A stretch of DNA of 64,000 nt from Amanita rubescens (GCA_015039365.1 WION01000253.1:1-64000); one strand, 5' to 3'; shown: positions 1 through 12,700, counted from the stretch's first letter. Numbers and translations are program-made. Notes: generated by a model not told the origin, from the sequence alone.

Positions 1-1317
1 TTGTAAGGACCGAAATGGTCATTTACATGGGCCTCGAGCATGCTCGGAACATCGCCCACTATGCACAGGGTACTCGGATTGTCGTGGCCTAGCAACAGTT
101 GAATACTGTGACAGCTATTTCGGCACTTGTTACGAATCTCACCTGGGCAAGACTCCCAAGATCCGCTCTCAGTGATATGAACTTCTCCAGCGGGATGTCG
201 GTATCCCAAGAGACGTCCTAATAAAGAATGAATGTCACCTCTTCTCACAAAGTATAGCCCATACCAGGCACGATTGGTACAGGATCTTTCCTAAACATTC
301 GTCAGTCATCAAGCTGGCTCATGCCGTGCAGATGCGCTCACTTGTTGTTGATGTGCGTCAAGTGGAGTTGTGCATCAACGTAGTCGGCAAAATGCTGATT
401 TCCAACCTGCATCCAGCGTCACCACTTTATCACCACGCTTATTGAATCAGCCAGACTTACGCGGGGCATTCCATAGCCTACTGTTGTGAATGTGACACCA
501 GGAAGGTGAAGGGGCAAGTAAACACTATCAAGAAGAGCAATGGCAGCACCTACAAATCGGCGATTAAACCATTTTTCACTCAACAAGATATTACGTACCC
601 AAAGAGTGTCCAACGACCGAGACTTTACTGGCTCCATAGGTTGATAGGGCACTTTTGACAGCTGACAAAACTTGCGTCGCAGTCCTGACATCGTTGGTTT
701 ACGTCCTTAACTGAAGAAGGAAAAGAGAACGCACTTGGCCTGCTCATTGGCAAAGCCACTGTGAACCTGCACAGAAGAGGGCACTCCGGGGAACAGGGCA
801 GTATTCAATTTCTTTGGGAAGACATCTACGTCAGTGGCAATCGCCTTGCTAAAGTTGTTCGGTAAGGAGAAGAATGATCTGATAATGTTTGGCCAACTAA
901 CATTTTGTATGGGTTGGTACCTTGATGAGCGACAATTACAGAGCTCAACGATGGAGAATACCCAACAAACCCTACAGCACTGTTAGAATTTGGATGTCAA
1001 AGTAAAAAAGATGCCTGACAGAATTGGACGTCAGCTCCATCCCCACCCGATGCGACCGGGATGAAATCAGGAGTAGCTCGGCAGTTGGCTTTTCAGGAGA
1101 ACATCAGAACGCAATTTTTCGAGAGCACTGCGCAAATACCTCCGCAACTCCACGAGATAGTCGCAGCTGGAGGGCAGTATGCTGCACTGGCAAAGTACGT
1201 GTATGGAGTGAAAGTAGAAATTTGGGAAGAGAGAGGCGTAATGCTCGGTCTTGGGCCAAGGAAAGCACCTTGAATAGAAAAGACACGGGCGAGAGCAGTG
1301 AAGTTGAGGAGTGGCAT
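1..1317 (-). CDS. secreted class 3 lipase (alpha/beta hydrolase), 3' end outside window
   Basis: Triacylglycerol-type lipase, probably secreted. Exons in transcript order: 1317-1140, 1088-1020, 971-902, 848-735, 684-599, 549-461, 406-342, 290-265, 217-143, 88-1 (continues past the edge). All nine junctions are GT-AG and every phase matches, so the visible part is intact. Family signposts: an N-terminal YTYFASAAYC segment, FIPVASGGDG, IVAHQGTN, VQVHSGFANEQAKTAT, the nucleophile elbow GHSLGAA (Ser171), YGMPRVGNQ, and HINNKKDPVPIVPG, whose Asp226 fits the catalytic acid. HVNDHFGPY near the edge probably carries the catalytic His. The start is the ATG at 1317; the N-terminus is only mildly hydrophobic, so its signal peptide is uncertain. 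Exon 8 is just 26 bases. The intron pattern explains why no long open frame is visible here. The family is secure; substrate and secretion are inferred. Confidence 0.85.
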
Positions 1318-1938
1318 GCGTGCGATAAGCTGGTTATTCAGAACTGTCTGCGTTCCAGTTCAACAACCAGCAGACGCCATGGTGCATCATTATATACGAT
1401 ACGATGTCAGAATTCTGACAATAGAATTCAAGACGGAGGACGGCGATTTCGTAGGCAGTGTGGGCGTCCCGACTTCCAACATGACTGGATTGAAGATGGG
1501 AACTTGATAATCATCTACTATGACCGCAATATGAAAGCCTTGAGGTCCTCGGAGGTTTCCGATTACCGCCGTTGCAGAAGTTTAGACATGGTAAAGAAGA
1601 GTCGTGACACCTGTTGACATTAGGCGCAAAACGAATTAAAGAACGTTCGTATGTCTGCCACCAGTGCTAGTGAAGGCGGGAGCGGTTCTGTTCAAGGCTT
1701 GGGTGGCAATCTACGTGACTGTGACCAACCGCTAACCTTGTATTCATCCAACACCGTGCCGACTCGCAATTTCTTCATACTCCGTTCGTACATGACGAAC
1801 TATAAGAGATCCGGACTTCAGAAGGGCCGCTGATGGAGATTGAGTCTTGATAAACAAATTAGCAGTTACCCGCGCAAAAAGATCCCCCCGCCATCCACAG
1901 CAAATCTCACAAATCATTCACACCATGTAACCTTTTCT
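1318..1938. other. intergenic region with no convincing gene
   Basis: The stretch lies between the lipase start (leftward) and the kinase remnant (rightward), so it should hold the lipase promoter. Several frames stay open for 60-200 codons, but none shows a recognisable domain or matching splice sites. Confidence 0.4.
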
Positions 1939-2831
1939 CCGATTTCGACTCAATAGAAGACGTCGAGACGTACATACCTGGAGGATTACACCGCAAAACA
2001 AACTGCCATGGCAGTGGAGTTCATGCATTCCACAGGTTCGTCACCGATTCACATTCACGTCAAAATGTTCTAGCGTTTGACAGCTTCTCTACTCAGATCT
2101 GATGGCAAGCAATATCCTTTTCCAAGTTGCCGATCAGGCCCGCAGATGGCTGGACAGCGAAATCAGCCCGAGCCGCAGACAGAAGCGGTCGAAACTCTCG
2201 ACGGCTCTACCCCAGGTCTGCAAGCGCCCCGAGAGGTTGTTGGGCCCGTTAACACTACCGTTCATTCTTTCCAGTTCCTTCTTGGAGGAAAACGTCATTG
2301 TCGTCGACTTTGGTCAATCTTTCGACGTGAACCCCCCACCGAAGGATTACAAAGCAGCCACAATTACTTCTCGCCGGAAAGTCGTTTTGACGACGTTGTC
2401 ACTGCCGCTTCTGACATCTGGGAGTTGGCATGCGCAATTTTTGAGATTCGTGCAGGGCGCCCACTCTTCAGTACATTTATGCTTTCCCAATCCATTATTT
2501 TATGTGAAACCGTTTTGACGTTAGGTAAGCTCCCAGAGCATTGAGGGAACACATTCGAGGGGCGTGATGAGTGGTTTGAGGAAAATGGCGAACCAAAGCC
2601 ACCGAATGAAAAGATCTCCATCGCCAGCGGCTTGAGAGGATCGGAGCCGAAGATGCGCCTCCGATGGGTGATGGCGGCCCCGTGATTGAGCCTGTCGGGA
2701 TGCGGCTCAAAGAGGAAGAGATTGTGCTTTTAAGCGATCTCTCGGAAAAGATGCTCAAGTATCGTCCAGAGGAAAGGATTGCTATACAAGAGGTAGTACA
2801 ACATCCATGGTTCGAATACGCTTCGGCATAG
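1939..2831 (+). pseudogene. SRPK-like serine/arginine protein kinase, degenerate
   Basis: Remains of an SR-protein-kinase-like gene of the type common in mushrooms. In order: EDVETYIPGGLHRK near 1955, which is the usual start of the SRPK catalytic region; EFMHSTG near 2015; ASNILFQVADQARRWLDSE near 2105, the catalytic-loop neighbourhood; VVDFGQSF near 2300, the DFG motif; SDIWELACAIFEIRAGRPLF near 2415; LGKLPEH near 2525; and a C-terminal block ending HPWFEYASA before the stop at 2829-2831. Lesions: the ATP-binding lobe between the first two motifs is missing; the frame shifts between FGQSF and the next block; an in-frame TGA at 2542 stands where the family has Trp; and a one-base shift near 2620 separates ENGEPKPP from the last block. 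It cannot encode an active kinase. Confidence 0.75.
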
Positions 2832-3200
2832 TACATTAGGGATTCCTAATGGGACAACTAATTTGATTTATTCCGAGCCGTGTTTCCCGGGCCCGGAAGC
2901 AGAGGTGACCGGTGGCCGTCCAACGACTTCTAATTTATCAGCGTCATGGTCAAACCCGGTTACCCAAGTCAAAGAGAATGCCAAATCAGGTTTCTTCCAA
3001 GTCTCGTGTGGAACTGGAAGTTGAACGTTGAACATCCGGGGGATTTCGGCATAGGTCCGCCCATCATATTTAATTTATAGCCTTCCCGTAGGACGAAATC
3101 TCGAACAATCCAATATGTATTGCCAGTGTGCCACTAACTTCATGCTTATCACCGGCTCGCATCCTTTTTCGACAGTTCTCCGTGAGCTGGAACACAGGTG
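2832..3200. other. intergenic, nothing recognised
   Basis: No gene, repeat or motif could be supported between the kinase remnant and the 3' flank of the first membrane-protein gene. Confidence 0.4.
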
Positions 3201-3359
3201 AGCAGATGAATAGATACGATCGATACAGATATATGGGTCATTACAGAATTCTAGGTACAGAGTCCAGCTTGGAGTACACGTACTGGTGAAGGAATGGAAC
3301 AGCTGGCTCGTTGGATAATATACAGTAGATGACGACAGTAGGGCAATGTCGCTTGCAAG

Positions 3360-4451
3360 TTATTTTTCGGTTGTCCATGGATTCGCTTCGATGCCGACGC
3401 CCGAATATCCTGTAGGTGATTCTTCCATCCCCACTGTCACGGTCGTCAACACTGGCGCATCCCTCGAATCTTTCTCTCGCCATCGTGACCCCACCACCCA
3501 TATTGTGGCCATAAGTACCCCAATGATCTCCACGTAGACGTTCACGGTAAATATCATAGCCAGAACCGCAAAGTCCTTCGACATCCAAATCACCACCAAC
3601 TGTGCGATGCTCAGCATCACTGGAATAACAAAGTTAGAAATTGCGATCCAGAACAGCGCCTCAAGGGCCGAACCTGACCAAATTGGGTCAGTAGGCCGAT
3701 ATAAAAGAAATGCACTCACTCCATCCCCGCACTGTGGACCTGAATGCCCTGACCTCGTTCAGCTTCGCTAGAAACAGCACTGACGTGCTCGTATTGTCCA
3801 CAACCTGCAAGGGAAACTCGACTGTGTAATTTGGGAACCTCGTGCTGCATAATTCCTGTACCCTGGATAATATCTGCTCTCCAGTCCTCAACTCGTCGTA
3901 GAAAGACACCAAATATACGATCAAATTTGCCAGTCTAGCGAGTTTCAGCAATGTAATGGGTATAAAAATAGCAAGGAATTTTTTCAGAGGCGTCGTGCGG
4001 AAAGGGTATACAGCCAGCAATCGCATGAGGAGTATGGATTCCACCAGGAGAGGCGAACAGCCGATGAGGATGTTGTAACCAAGGTATAGTGGTATGTTCG
4101 GGTCTTGCAGAGGATTGAGCAACTCTGATAACTAATACCTCATTAAAAAGTGCGGAGAGAGCCATTCCAGAAACTTACAAGCAGCGCTATAGCGACCCCA
4201 CCCAATATTAGCCCAATCATGATTGAGCCCACGTTCGCAATGAATATAGGCTTCCTCCTTGTTTCTCTAGTTGAAGAGAACAACAGCAGGACAAAAAGCG
4301 GAATCAACATTGCCGAGAAGATGCAAGTCAAAATCAGCAATTGGTACAATGGCTTGAACGACGTGACGAGCATATTGATGATCTCTCCCGGCGGGCTTGA
4401 TGGGTCGACTCTCGCATAGATGGAAGTGGTGTAACGGGATATCCGTGCCAT
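3360..4451 (-). CDS. seven-transmembrane protein, copy A (GPCR-like, unassigned)
   Basis: Function unknown; predicted integral membrane protein of 329 residues. Exons: 4451-4179, 4122-3720, 3673-3360, all in phase; the acceptor of intron 1 is a GAG. Hydrophobic segments: YQLLILTCIFSAMLIPLFVL, then PIFIANVGSIMIGLILGG in exon 1; NILIGCSPLLVESILLMRLL, FLAIFIPITLLKLARLAN and a weaker one around VLFLAKL in exon 2; ALFWIAISNFVIPVMLSIA and VNVYVEIIGVLMATIWVVG in exon 3. That makes about seven, with a basic loop (SSTRETRRK) after the first and a polar C-tail rich in Ser and Thr. The topology and the RRKPIFIAN step loosely recall fungal pheromone-receptor-type GPCRs, but the family was not identified. 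It is the first of three tandem copies and shares exon lengths with copies B and C. Confidence 0.7.
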
Positions 4452-5299
4452 CGGGCCAGACGATTAACGAGCTAATCGTGAGCTAGGACCTGCGAAGGCG
4501 GAGGTTGGCGACAAGTTCATTCCGAGGCCCAGATTTATCTTTGACAGCAGAGTTGACATGCACGATCACGAGAAGCCTCACGCCTGCGACCACCCCTGAA
4601 TGCCGCAATACTGGGTGTTGTCTTCGTACAAGTATAGTTGAATTCAATTCCTCCGGAGTGTCATACCATATCCATGTCCGCTCAGGCACCCCCCGGACTT
4701 AACACCCTATAATATTAATGCGTCACGATAAGTTACCGACTAAGTTCCGGTTCGAAAGACGTTGAAGAATCTTTAATACTGGCTGCTCAACACGTCAAAA
4801 TAGGGAGCCACAACCCGGGTTAATGACACATCTACGCCGAAAATTGACGCGAAGAGTACGGACACGATACAAATAAACACACTACTTCAGGGGCTTTGGC
4901 GACCCTGCTACATGAAAACAGCACGTGCAAGTGATCCTGTAGCGAAAAAGTTCCAAATAAGTAGAGTGATACACGCTAATTGCGTCCGATTGAGTTTTTT
5001 TCTGAATTGATGTATACAAGTAAATCCCGGATATTACGGGGAGCACAGATGCAGGTTAACAGATGAGATACAGTACACCAGCTTTTGAATATTCTAGATC
5101 AGAGTCCAGCTCAACTGATCAAATAAAAGAGGGAATAGTGGGCTCGCTGGGTAATGCACAGCAGAGGCGCGGCGACTCTGGGTGACAAATGAATTCCTTG
5201 TGATGCGCCGCCTCCTTGACGAGTGCGGATGACTTCCGAAAAAGAATAGTTGTTTGAGGCTAGCGACTTGCTCCAAACAACGTCCTGACTTTTGAAAAG

Positions 5300-6417
5300 T
5301 CATTTTTCAGTTGTTTGGGGCTTCATGTCGTTATCGATGCTCGCATATCCCGTTGTTGATTCATCCATCTCCACTGTCACAGTCGTCAGCACCGGCACAC
5401 TCCTCGAACTATTCTCCTCTCGCCGCCGTGACCCCACTGCCAAAATTGTTGCCAGAAGCACCCCGATGATCTCCACGTAGATGTTCACTGTACATATCAG
5501 CGCCACGACCATAAAATCTCTTGACGTCCAAATCACCGCCAGCTGTATGACACTGAGAATCGCGGGGATGACGAAGTTAGATATTGTGATCCAGAAAAAC
5601 GCCTGGAGGACTGAACCTGAGAGAATGGCAATCAGTAGACCAGGGAATACGGGGAAAAAAACACTTACTCCACCCACGTACTCCTGATTTAAATGTCCTG
5701 ACCTCGTTAAGCTTCATCAGAAACAGTACCGACACGCTCGCATTGTCAGCAACCTGCAAAAACCACTCGACCGTATAATTTCGTAGCCTTGTCCTGCGCA
5801 TATCTCGAAACCAAAATAATGTTTGGTTGTCGTCCTTTAACTCATTGTAAAGATACACCACGTATGTGACCACACTTGCCAGACGAGCAAGTTTGATCAA
5901 AGTAATGGGCATAAATATAGCAAGGAATCTTCTGAGAGGCGTCGTGCGGAAGGGGTATATAGCCCATAATCGGATGAGGAGTATCGATTCCACGAAGAGA
6001 GGTGAAAAACCAATGAGGATGTTATACATCAAGGTTAGCGGTATATTTGTAACTTGTAGCGGATTGAGCAACTCTGATTGCTTTGAACATATTATCAGAA
6101 AAAGTTGCGGGAGGACTGTTCCAGAGACCTACAATCAGCGCAATGCAGACTCCGGCCAATATTTGCCCTATCACGATCGAGATCATGTTCGCGATAAATA
6201 TTGGTTTCCTCCTTGTCTCTGCGTTCGAAGAGAACAACAGCAGGACAAAAAGTGGAATCAACATTGCCGAACAGACGCATGTGACAATCAGTAATTGATA
6301 CAATGGCTTGAATGACGAGACGATGATATTGATGATCTCTCCCGGCGGGCTTGACGGTGGGATTGTTGCATCGGTAGGGTCGATGTACCTGGGTGACAAT
6401 GTCATACTACCAGACAA
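5300..6417 (-). CDS. seven-transmembrane protein, copy B
   Basis: Paralogue of the genes at 3360-4451 and 8455-9498; 334 residues. Exons: 6417-6133, 6071-5669, 5616-5300, with the same intron positions and phases as copy A; exon 2 is 403 bases in both. The second methionine of MSGSMTLSPRYID is an alternative start. Hydrophobic stretches match copy A segment by segment: YQLLIVTCVCSAMLIPLFVL, PIFIANMISIVIGQILAG, NILIGFSPLFVESILLIRLW, FLAIFMPITLIKLARLAS, ALFWITISNFVIPAILSV-like text and VNIYVEIIGVLLATILAVG. The C-terminal tail has an acidic, Thr-rich patch (VLTTVTVEMDEST) and ends TTEK as in copy A. No premature stop was found, so it appears functional. Role and ligand are unknown. Confidence 0.7.
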
Positions 6418-6740
6418 CTAACAGATGTTAGTGGACCGATGGCTCCAAAGAGGTGTCTGGCAACGAATTCGTTCTGGGCTTCCGAATTATATCTGAAAAT
6501 ACCTTAAGGACGATCAAGAGAAGCCCCTCCTTATCAACCCTGCGCAGTCAGTGTGGTACTTTCGCATCCCGAGACTTCTCAAAATAGCATTAAAGCAAAG
6601 AATTATTGCCCCCGCGCCGAAAAAAAAGTATATCAAGGAGTTAGCGTCCACTGATGTAGTTGAATTAAATTGGGGAGCGGCAATCGGCATCCAACCTTTC
6701 ACCTCTGGCGCCATCCTTGCTATTCCAGTATTCATGCATT

Positions 6741-8260
6741 AACATCCATGCCGAATTCATAATTATCTCCAAGTTGGAGAATCCCAGCCATGGCTTGACG
6801 TGAACATCGGTGCGGAAAGTAAGGATGTTTCGACTAGTTTAGGGCCATCAAGGGCGCGATCATATCACTTTACGTCGGAGAACCTACTATATTATTCAAG
6901 CATGGCTTGAGCGTAATGTTGGCCGCCACGGGGCCGCGCCATCCACACACACACATTTGGAGCAGTGGCTTGATTACGTTATTGAGCCAGGATTATTTTA
7001 GATCTGATGCCAATCGTGCTTGAAACGGATACTTCAGCTATCACATCACCGTTGAACAAGGAAATTAGCCTACGGGTACCTTATGTGAGACGCTGGCACC
7101 AAAGTGAGATATTTCAAATTAAATATGCAATGCTCACATTGAGACCAATTTTGTACAAAGCTGCAAGCTCTATCTGCTTTGAGCGGTCGCGACGTGTGGA
7201 CAAGTGATAAACTTGAATTTACGAACCTTGGCATTGAGTCATTTTCATGCTCAAGAAAGCCAAAGAGGGTATAGATGGTATGGATAGCTTAGAGGGATGT
7301 TCCTAGGCTGAACAAGATACTGAGGGTGCAGAGTCCCCCGCATGGCCAGTGAAGGGTACCGGCAAAACCCGGCGAGGCGGCATTGCGGCATTGTCCGGAC
7401 TCCAGTGCCCATAGACTCGGAAATACCACTCTTTGCCGCGTCTCCTTCTGCGGCTCTTGCCACGGTTGTCCGCTACCTGCCCTCAATCGTTACAGGTGCA
7501 TGTGTTTTGAGTCGCGTCTCAGCTAACGCACATACCTGTTCTGTTGTTTGCCGCGCGCGTTCCCACCTGAGTCAGTACTCAGTTGCGGGCCGTTACTTCC
7601 CCGCTTCTCCTCAGCGCTGACTAAATTTTCGGTCTCGAGCGTGTTCAGAGGCACTATCGAAAAGGTTTCCCGCCAAGATTCAACTGATGCGAGGGTGAAT
7701 GCTGTGCAGTAACGAGTAACGAGATACACTGTCATCATGTGCATTGTGGCCTGATGATGTGGCTTTCTGGACTAATGTCCATTCGAAACATCCTTGCTTT
7801 TCGCGCCAACCTTTGTCGGGAAGTTTGAAATTCGAGACTCCCAGGCCTCTAGGGTTCTCTTAAACTGAGATTTCGTTAGTATTGCTGCTGTTCCTGAGCT
7901 TACACCGTGATCTTTAGGCGGATGCTGTCACAGCCTCTTTGGTGTTGTTTCAAAAGACTCCAGGACGTGTGTGGAAATTCATCAGCCGGGGAAGAGATCC
8001 ATGAGTCAATCTGACCATGACGGTACGCCACGAAATAATTATCATAGTAAAAAACGAATTCTTTCGAGTCGGGGCCCACGCGAAATCGGTGTGAAAGGTA
8101 CGGATGTGTTTCAAAGGGACTCTAACTATTCAGGAACTTAAGCTCTGCTCTTTATCACGACTACACGTGCAAAATATTCTAAAGCGGAATATATAGATAG
8201 GAACGCTCATTGTTTCAAATCCGAATAGCACATGGAGCCGAGACGATCAAGTTAGTAGTT
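6741..8260. other. spacer without a convincing gene
   Basis: This stretch separates duplicated units B and C. It has only short open frames. The word ACTCAGTTGCGGGCC at 7577-7591 recurs at 10472-10486 with weaker similarity after it, suggesting a degenerate dispersed repeat. Confidence 0.35.
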
Positions 8261-8454
8261 GTAATACAGATACACCAGTCTTTATAGGATTTTGGATAAG
8301 CTAGGGATACACATGAATATAAACAACGGAATAGCGCGCTCACTGAATAATATACAGCAAAGAGAGGACGGCAGAAATCCAATGCCATTTGAAAGTAATT
8401 TTCAGATTCAAGTTGTCTAGGGCTTCGCGTCGATGCTGACGCTCGTATATCCCT

Positions 8455-9498
8455 TCATTGATTCGTCCATCTCACTCTCGCGGTAGTCAATACCGGGGCG
8501 CTCCTTGAACTATTCTCATCTCGCGATTGTGACCCGTTTGCCCAAATTGTCGCTAGAAGCACCCCGATAATCTCCACGTAGATGTTCACCATACATATCG
8601 GGGCCACGATCATGATGTTTTTCGATGTCCAAATCACTACCAGCTGTGATATGCTTAGCATCACAGGAATGACAAAGTTGGAGACTGCGATCCAGAACAG
8701 CGCCTCCAGTGTCGAACCTAAAATAATCATGGTCAAGAAACCTGGGACATGAAGGAAAAACACTCACTCCATCCCCGTGGTCTTGACCTGAATGCTCTGA
8801 CCTCGTTCAGCTTCGCTAGGAACAGTACTGAGGCGCTCGTGTTGTCAGCAACCTGTAAAAACCACTCGATTGCATAATTTGGGAACCTTGACTTGTTGGA
8901 ATCCAGTAATCCATATATCGACTGTTCAGCCCTTATCTCAGCGGAAATGCACACTACGTATGATATCGCATTTGCCAGTCTAGCCAGTTTCACCAACGTT
9001 ATAGGTATAAAAATAGCAAGGAATGTCTTCAGAGGTGTCGTGCGGAATGGGTATATGGCCCACAATCGGATGAGGAGTATCGATTCCACGAGGAGGGGTG
9101 AAGAACTGACGAGAATGTTGTAAACAACGAATAGGGGTATACTGGGGATTTCCATCGGATTCAGCAACTGTGAGAGCTAACACTCTATCAGCAGAGTGCG
9201 GGGAAGGGTTATTTCAGACACCTACAAGGAACGGAATGGTAACCCCGGCCAATATTAGCCCAAGCGTGATTGACATCACGTTCGCAATGAATATTGGCTT
9301 CCTCCTCGTTTCTCTATTTGAAAAGAATAGCAACAGGACAAAAAGAGGAACCAGCATTGCCGACCAGATGCAAGTGACAATCAGCAACTGGTACATTGTC
9401 CTGACTGATGTGATGACCACAGCAGAACTCTGCTCCGATGAGCCCGGTGGTCCGATGGTCGCATTGGTGAAAGCGGTGGAGCAGAGTACCTGTGCCAT
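8455..9498 (-). CDS. seven-transmembrane protein, copy C, tail frameshifted
   Basis: Third tandem paralogue, 311 residues as read. Exons: 9498-9226, 9167-8768, 8717-8455; exon 2 is one codon shorter than in copies A and B. The start is the ATG at 9498 (MAQVLCST), which gives an exon 1 equal in length to that of copy A. Membrane segments are conserved. Near 8475 one C is missing compared with copy B, so the cytoplasmic tail changes frame after PVLTTARVR and ends at WTNQ. In the other frame the expected tail motif MDESMKGYTSVS is still readable, ending at a TAG near 8420. The change affects only the tail and may be tolerated, or it may be early decay. Membrane-protein call firm, function unknown. 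Confidence 0.6.
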
Positions 9499-9789
9499 GG
9501 TCCCAGACAACCGATGATTTGCAGCCGGGGGGTTTGGTAACAAAAAATCATTCTAAGCCCCAGATTTATTGTTGACGGCAACATACGCAATAATCACGAG
9601 AAGCTAGCTAAGCCCTGATCAACCCTGTCCATAAACAATCTTTGTTGTATTACTTGAAAGTCCCAGGGTTTTCTGAAACAGCCGTGAAACATCAAAGGCG
9701 CAGATAAGCAAAGAAATGGCATGCTGGCAGGCCGGCATACGATTGAATTAAACTAGCGGCATGTGAGGCTAGAAATAGTAGAATAGACA

Positions 9790-12700
9790 ACGTACCTGCA
9801 GGGTTTGGTACCTTACTCAAGACTCAATATCGTTGTTAAGTCATGCGAAATTACATACTAACCAAGCCAACCATATAACCAGGCTCCAATTTTAAGTTGC
9901 AGAACCTCTACTTCCAACCTCCGACTCGACGGGCATGTGTTAATATGTTGACGCGAACACTAGTGGGAAAAAAGATGTGTTTCGAACTGACACTGGAATT
10001 TATTGAATTATTCAATATCAATGTTCAGGCGTGGCTTACGGTGCAGGAAAAGCAGTGCCGGCCCCCGGGACACTCACACGGACTAAAGCTTAAAGCCCGA
10101 TTACGTTACAGTTCCTGGGTCAGAATTGGCATCCGACGCGGAACCGAGAAAAAAAACCAAGAACCTTTCACATGATGTCTCTGTCAGTTGTGTGGAATCC
10201 AACGATTGTATCACCCTTGGACGAAAAATTGAATATCGTAGGGGGCAGTACTGGCGACCAGTTGCAAGGACTTGCATATACGCCTGGAGCGTTGACGCTG
10301 GCAGTTTTCTCATTTCAGCCATGGACACATCGAACTTCCAACGAGGACCGATCAGCTTCCAGAGTCGTTCTGCAGCGACAACAGGATAGTGAGACGGGGA
10401 CGAGAAAGGCCGCGAGGAGGCGGTATGGATACTCGGTAAGCCCCCATTTGATTTCTGCTTGACCTCTGCTTACTCAGTTGCGGGCCACTACTTTCCGCTC
10501 CTCACTGGCGCCGTATTTTTTACTACGCTATCGACAGCGTACAAGCCCCGGGGTTTTCCGCTTAACGAGACTTCCGAGTCGATGCCTCGCCCGCCAGCAG
10601 ACACGATTCAATGATTTAGTCGTAGCATCAACGCGAGCGAATCCGATTTACACTCTGATTTTAGACTGTAAATTTCAAGTCCACCTGTCCTGCGGGTCTG
10701 CCATCACTGTGTCCAGGATGACATCACGATGATATCGCTTACTTCGTATGGACAATGATCAATGAAGGCCGACAGAATCGTATTCATGTCAAGCTTAAAT
10801 CGGATGTGCCTCGGACTCCTGCAGTCGACAAAATACGCGACAAGCGTTGTTGTGTCATCCCAACCTTAACGACATGACATAAAGATTAACGTCGATTCTC
10901 CATAGGCAACGTACCACAGTTGCTTTTGTGACTTTTGGCCCCTCATGGCATCGGTCTCTGGTTGAACGTGTTCTTCGAAGCAAACTTGAAAGGAGCTGCC
11001 AAAACTGAGTTTGAATGTTCGGAATTTCGGGACGGACTTCACTCAACCGCAGTTGCTCACCTGTTCAGAACATTCGACGATCGCTGTGCGCTTCCTGCCT
11101 AGCCGCTTCGCTAGCTGCTGCTCTAGAGATTTCCATCTTCCCTGGTTCTCCGTTATGCGCAAAGCTGTTGGGGCTTCGCTGCCACATCTCCTTTTGCAAG
11201 CACCCTCAAAACATCTGGCCCGGCTTTTCGCCGCATCGTAAAATGTTGACGATCCCATCGCTCAATCAGCGCGGTGAATTAAATATCAGGCACCTCTACC
11301 TGCAGGTATTCTCTTTCAGGACAAGCACACATTGACTTGATCCTTCCGGTAGGGCGTCCACTGTCAATCAAGTGGCAGATACTACTGCATTACATACTCT
11401 CCCAATGTACCAGTTGCTTATAAACATTCATTCATTCATTACATTGATCAACTGGGAACTACTATAATACTCATATACATACTTCAACCGGCCCGACAAC
11501 CACCATAACTGCCAGTCACAAGAGCGTCGAGTTTCTTTTTTTATCAGCGCGTCTTCCCCGATCACGAAAACATTTTCTCCCCCGATTCTGTTGTCACTAG
11601 GAGCCTGTCATTAGAAGACAAAAAAACTGGTAGGGGCAAAAAACTATTGTATGGGGTAATGACTGCGTTAATGTGGCGTCCGAACCGGACCACTGAGTAG
11701 GCACGAAACATGCTAGAGCGTGGATATGAGAGTATGCAAGAGGCAAGGCAAACCGTTAATTGTGTAAAGCCTTACTACTAGCACGATTGATTGTGTCTTG
11801 TAAAAGTACCCCTGTTTACAACTCATGGACCTCTCACTTGCGTTGTGATGACGCCAAAACCTATACTCTGTGTAGCGTGCTCACCGTGCATGTCCGAGGA
11901 ACAGTGCCAATCCATGACATGATGAACTGTCATGCGAGATAACGTTGTGTACGAAACAAGACGAAGTCTCTGCTTCTCGATTCTTTCAGCGGGATCGTCG
12001 AAATCAACAGGTAAAAAGGGATAACCCTAGAATCGAAGAATGGAAGAAACAACTCGATGGTGATAATCGCTGTGCTTGTGATGTCGAAGACAGCCGTAGC
12101 TGTCCCTCGCGGGTGGGTTCTGGGCAGTCGGCTCCAGCATGTACTGATGAATCCGCAGTTTCGCTTCGTGGAGGTGGAGCTAGACGGGTGAGGCCGGTGA
12201 GGCTAGAAGTAATATTGCCAGTAAGTAAACGCACGACCAAAATGTTCATGGTTCACGTCCCTCTAGACACTGTCTTATGACAACGTTTTATAGTAGTCAA
12301 GAATGGGTGCCTGAATCACAGTTGGTTCCACCGGCCTTCGTGAGATGCTACCATTTTCTTCTAGATAAGATACAGTCATATATCAAGCAAATGTACCTGA
12401 CAACCTGAATGGCCCATCTGCACCGCGAGGATCGAGATTGATGTCAGAGCAAAAGAACGCATGGACATCACCGTGTTTCGTGCTTACACTGAATGAACGA
12501 AATATGGCAATAGGTGCACTCGAGAGTCGCTTCTCGGCGATCATTGTAATGGAACGTTGGTACACGTTAAGATGATCTGATCACCTGTGCGGACTATACA
12601 TTGATGTGATTCCGGGAGAAAGCAGTGCCGACGTCGCTGAGTCAAGGTCTTGACGAGAATGAAAGAAAGAGGGATCGAATAGTAGCGAGTCACAGGAAGA

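Larger units (their letters stand above)
3200..9790. repeat. three diverged copies of a roughly 1.5-kb duplicated unit
   Basis: Units at about 3200-4720, 5060-6740 and 8260-9780 each hold one seven-span membrane protein gene on the minus strand plus matching flanks. Shared 3' flank words include CAGAGTCCAGCT (copies A and B) and ATACAGATACACCAG-like text (B and C). Shared 5' flank words include CCCAGATTTAT, GATCACGAGAAGC-like text and GTTGAATT(C/A)AAT. The spacer between B and C (6741-8260) is longer and unrelated. Introns lie at identical positions in all copies, which points to DNA-level duplication. Confidence 0.7.

Noticed and set aside
1024..1617. A 197-codon plus-strand open frame
   Set aside because: Its first half lies antisense to the lipase exons; composition and lack of domains show it is a shadow.
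7342..7620. Open frame of 92 codons between membrane-protein copies B and C
   Set aside because: No motif, no splice signals, and part of it lies in a degenerate dispersed repeat.
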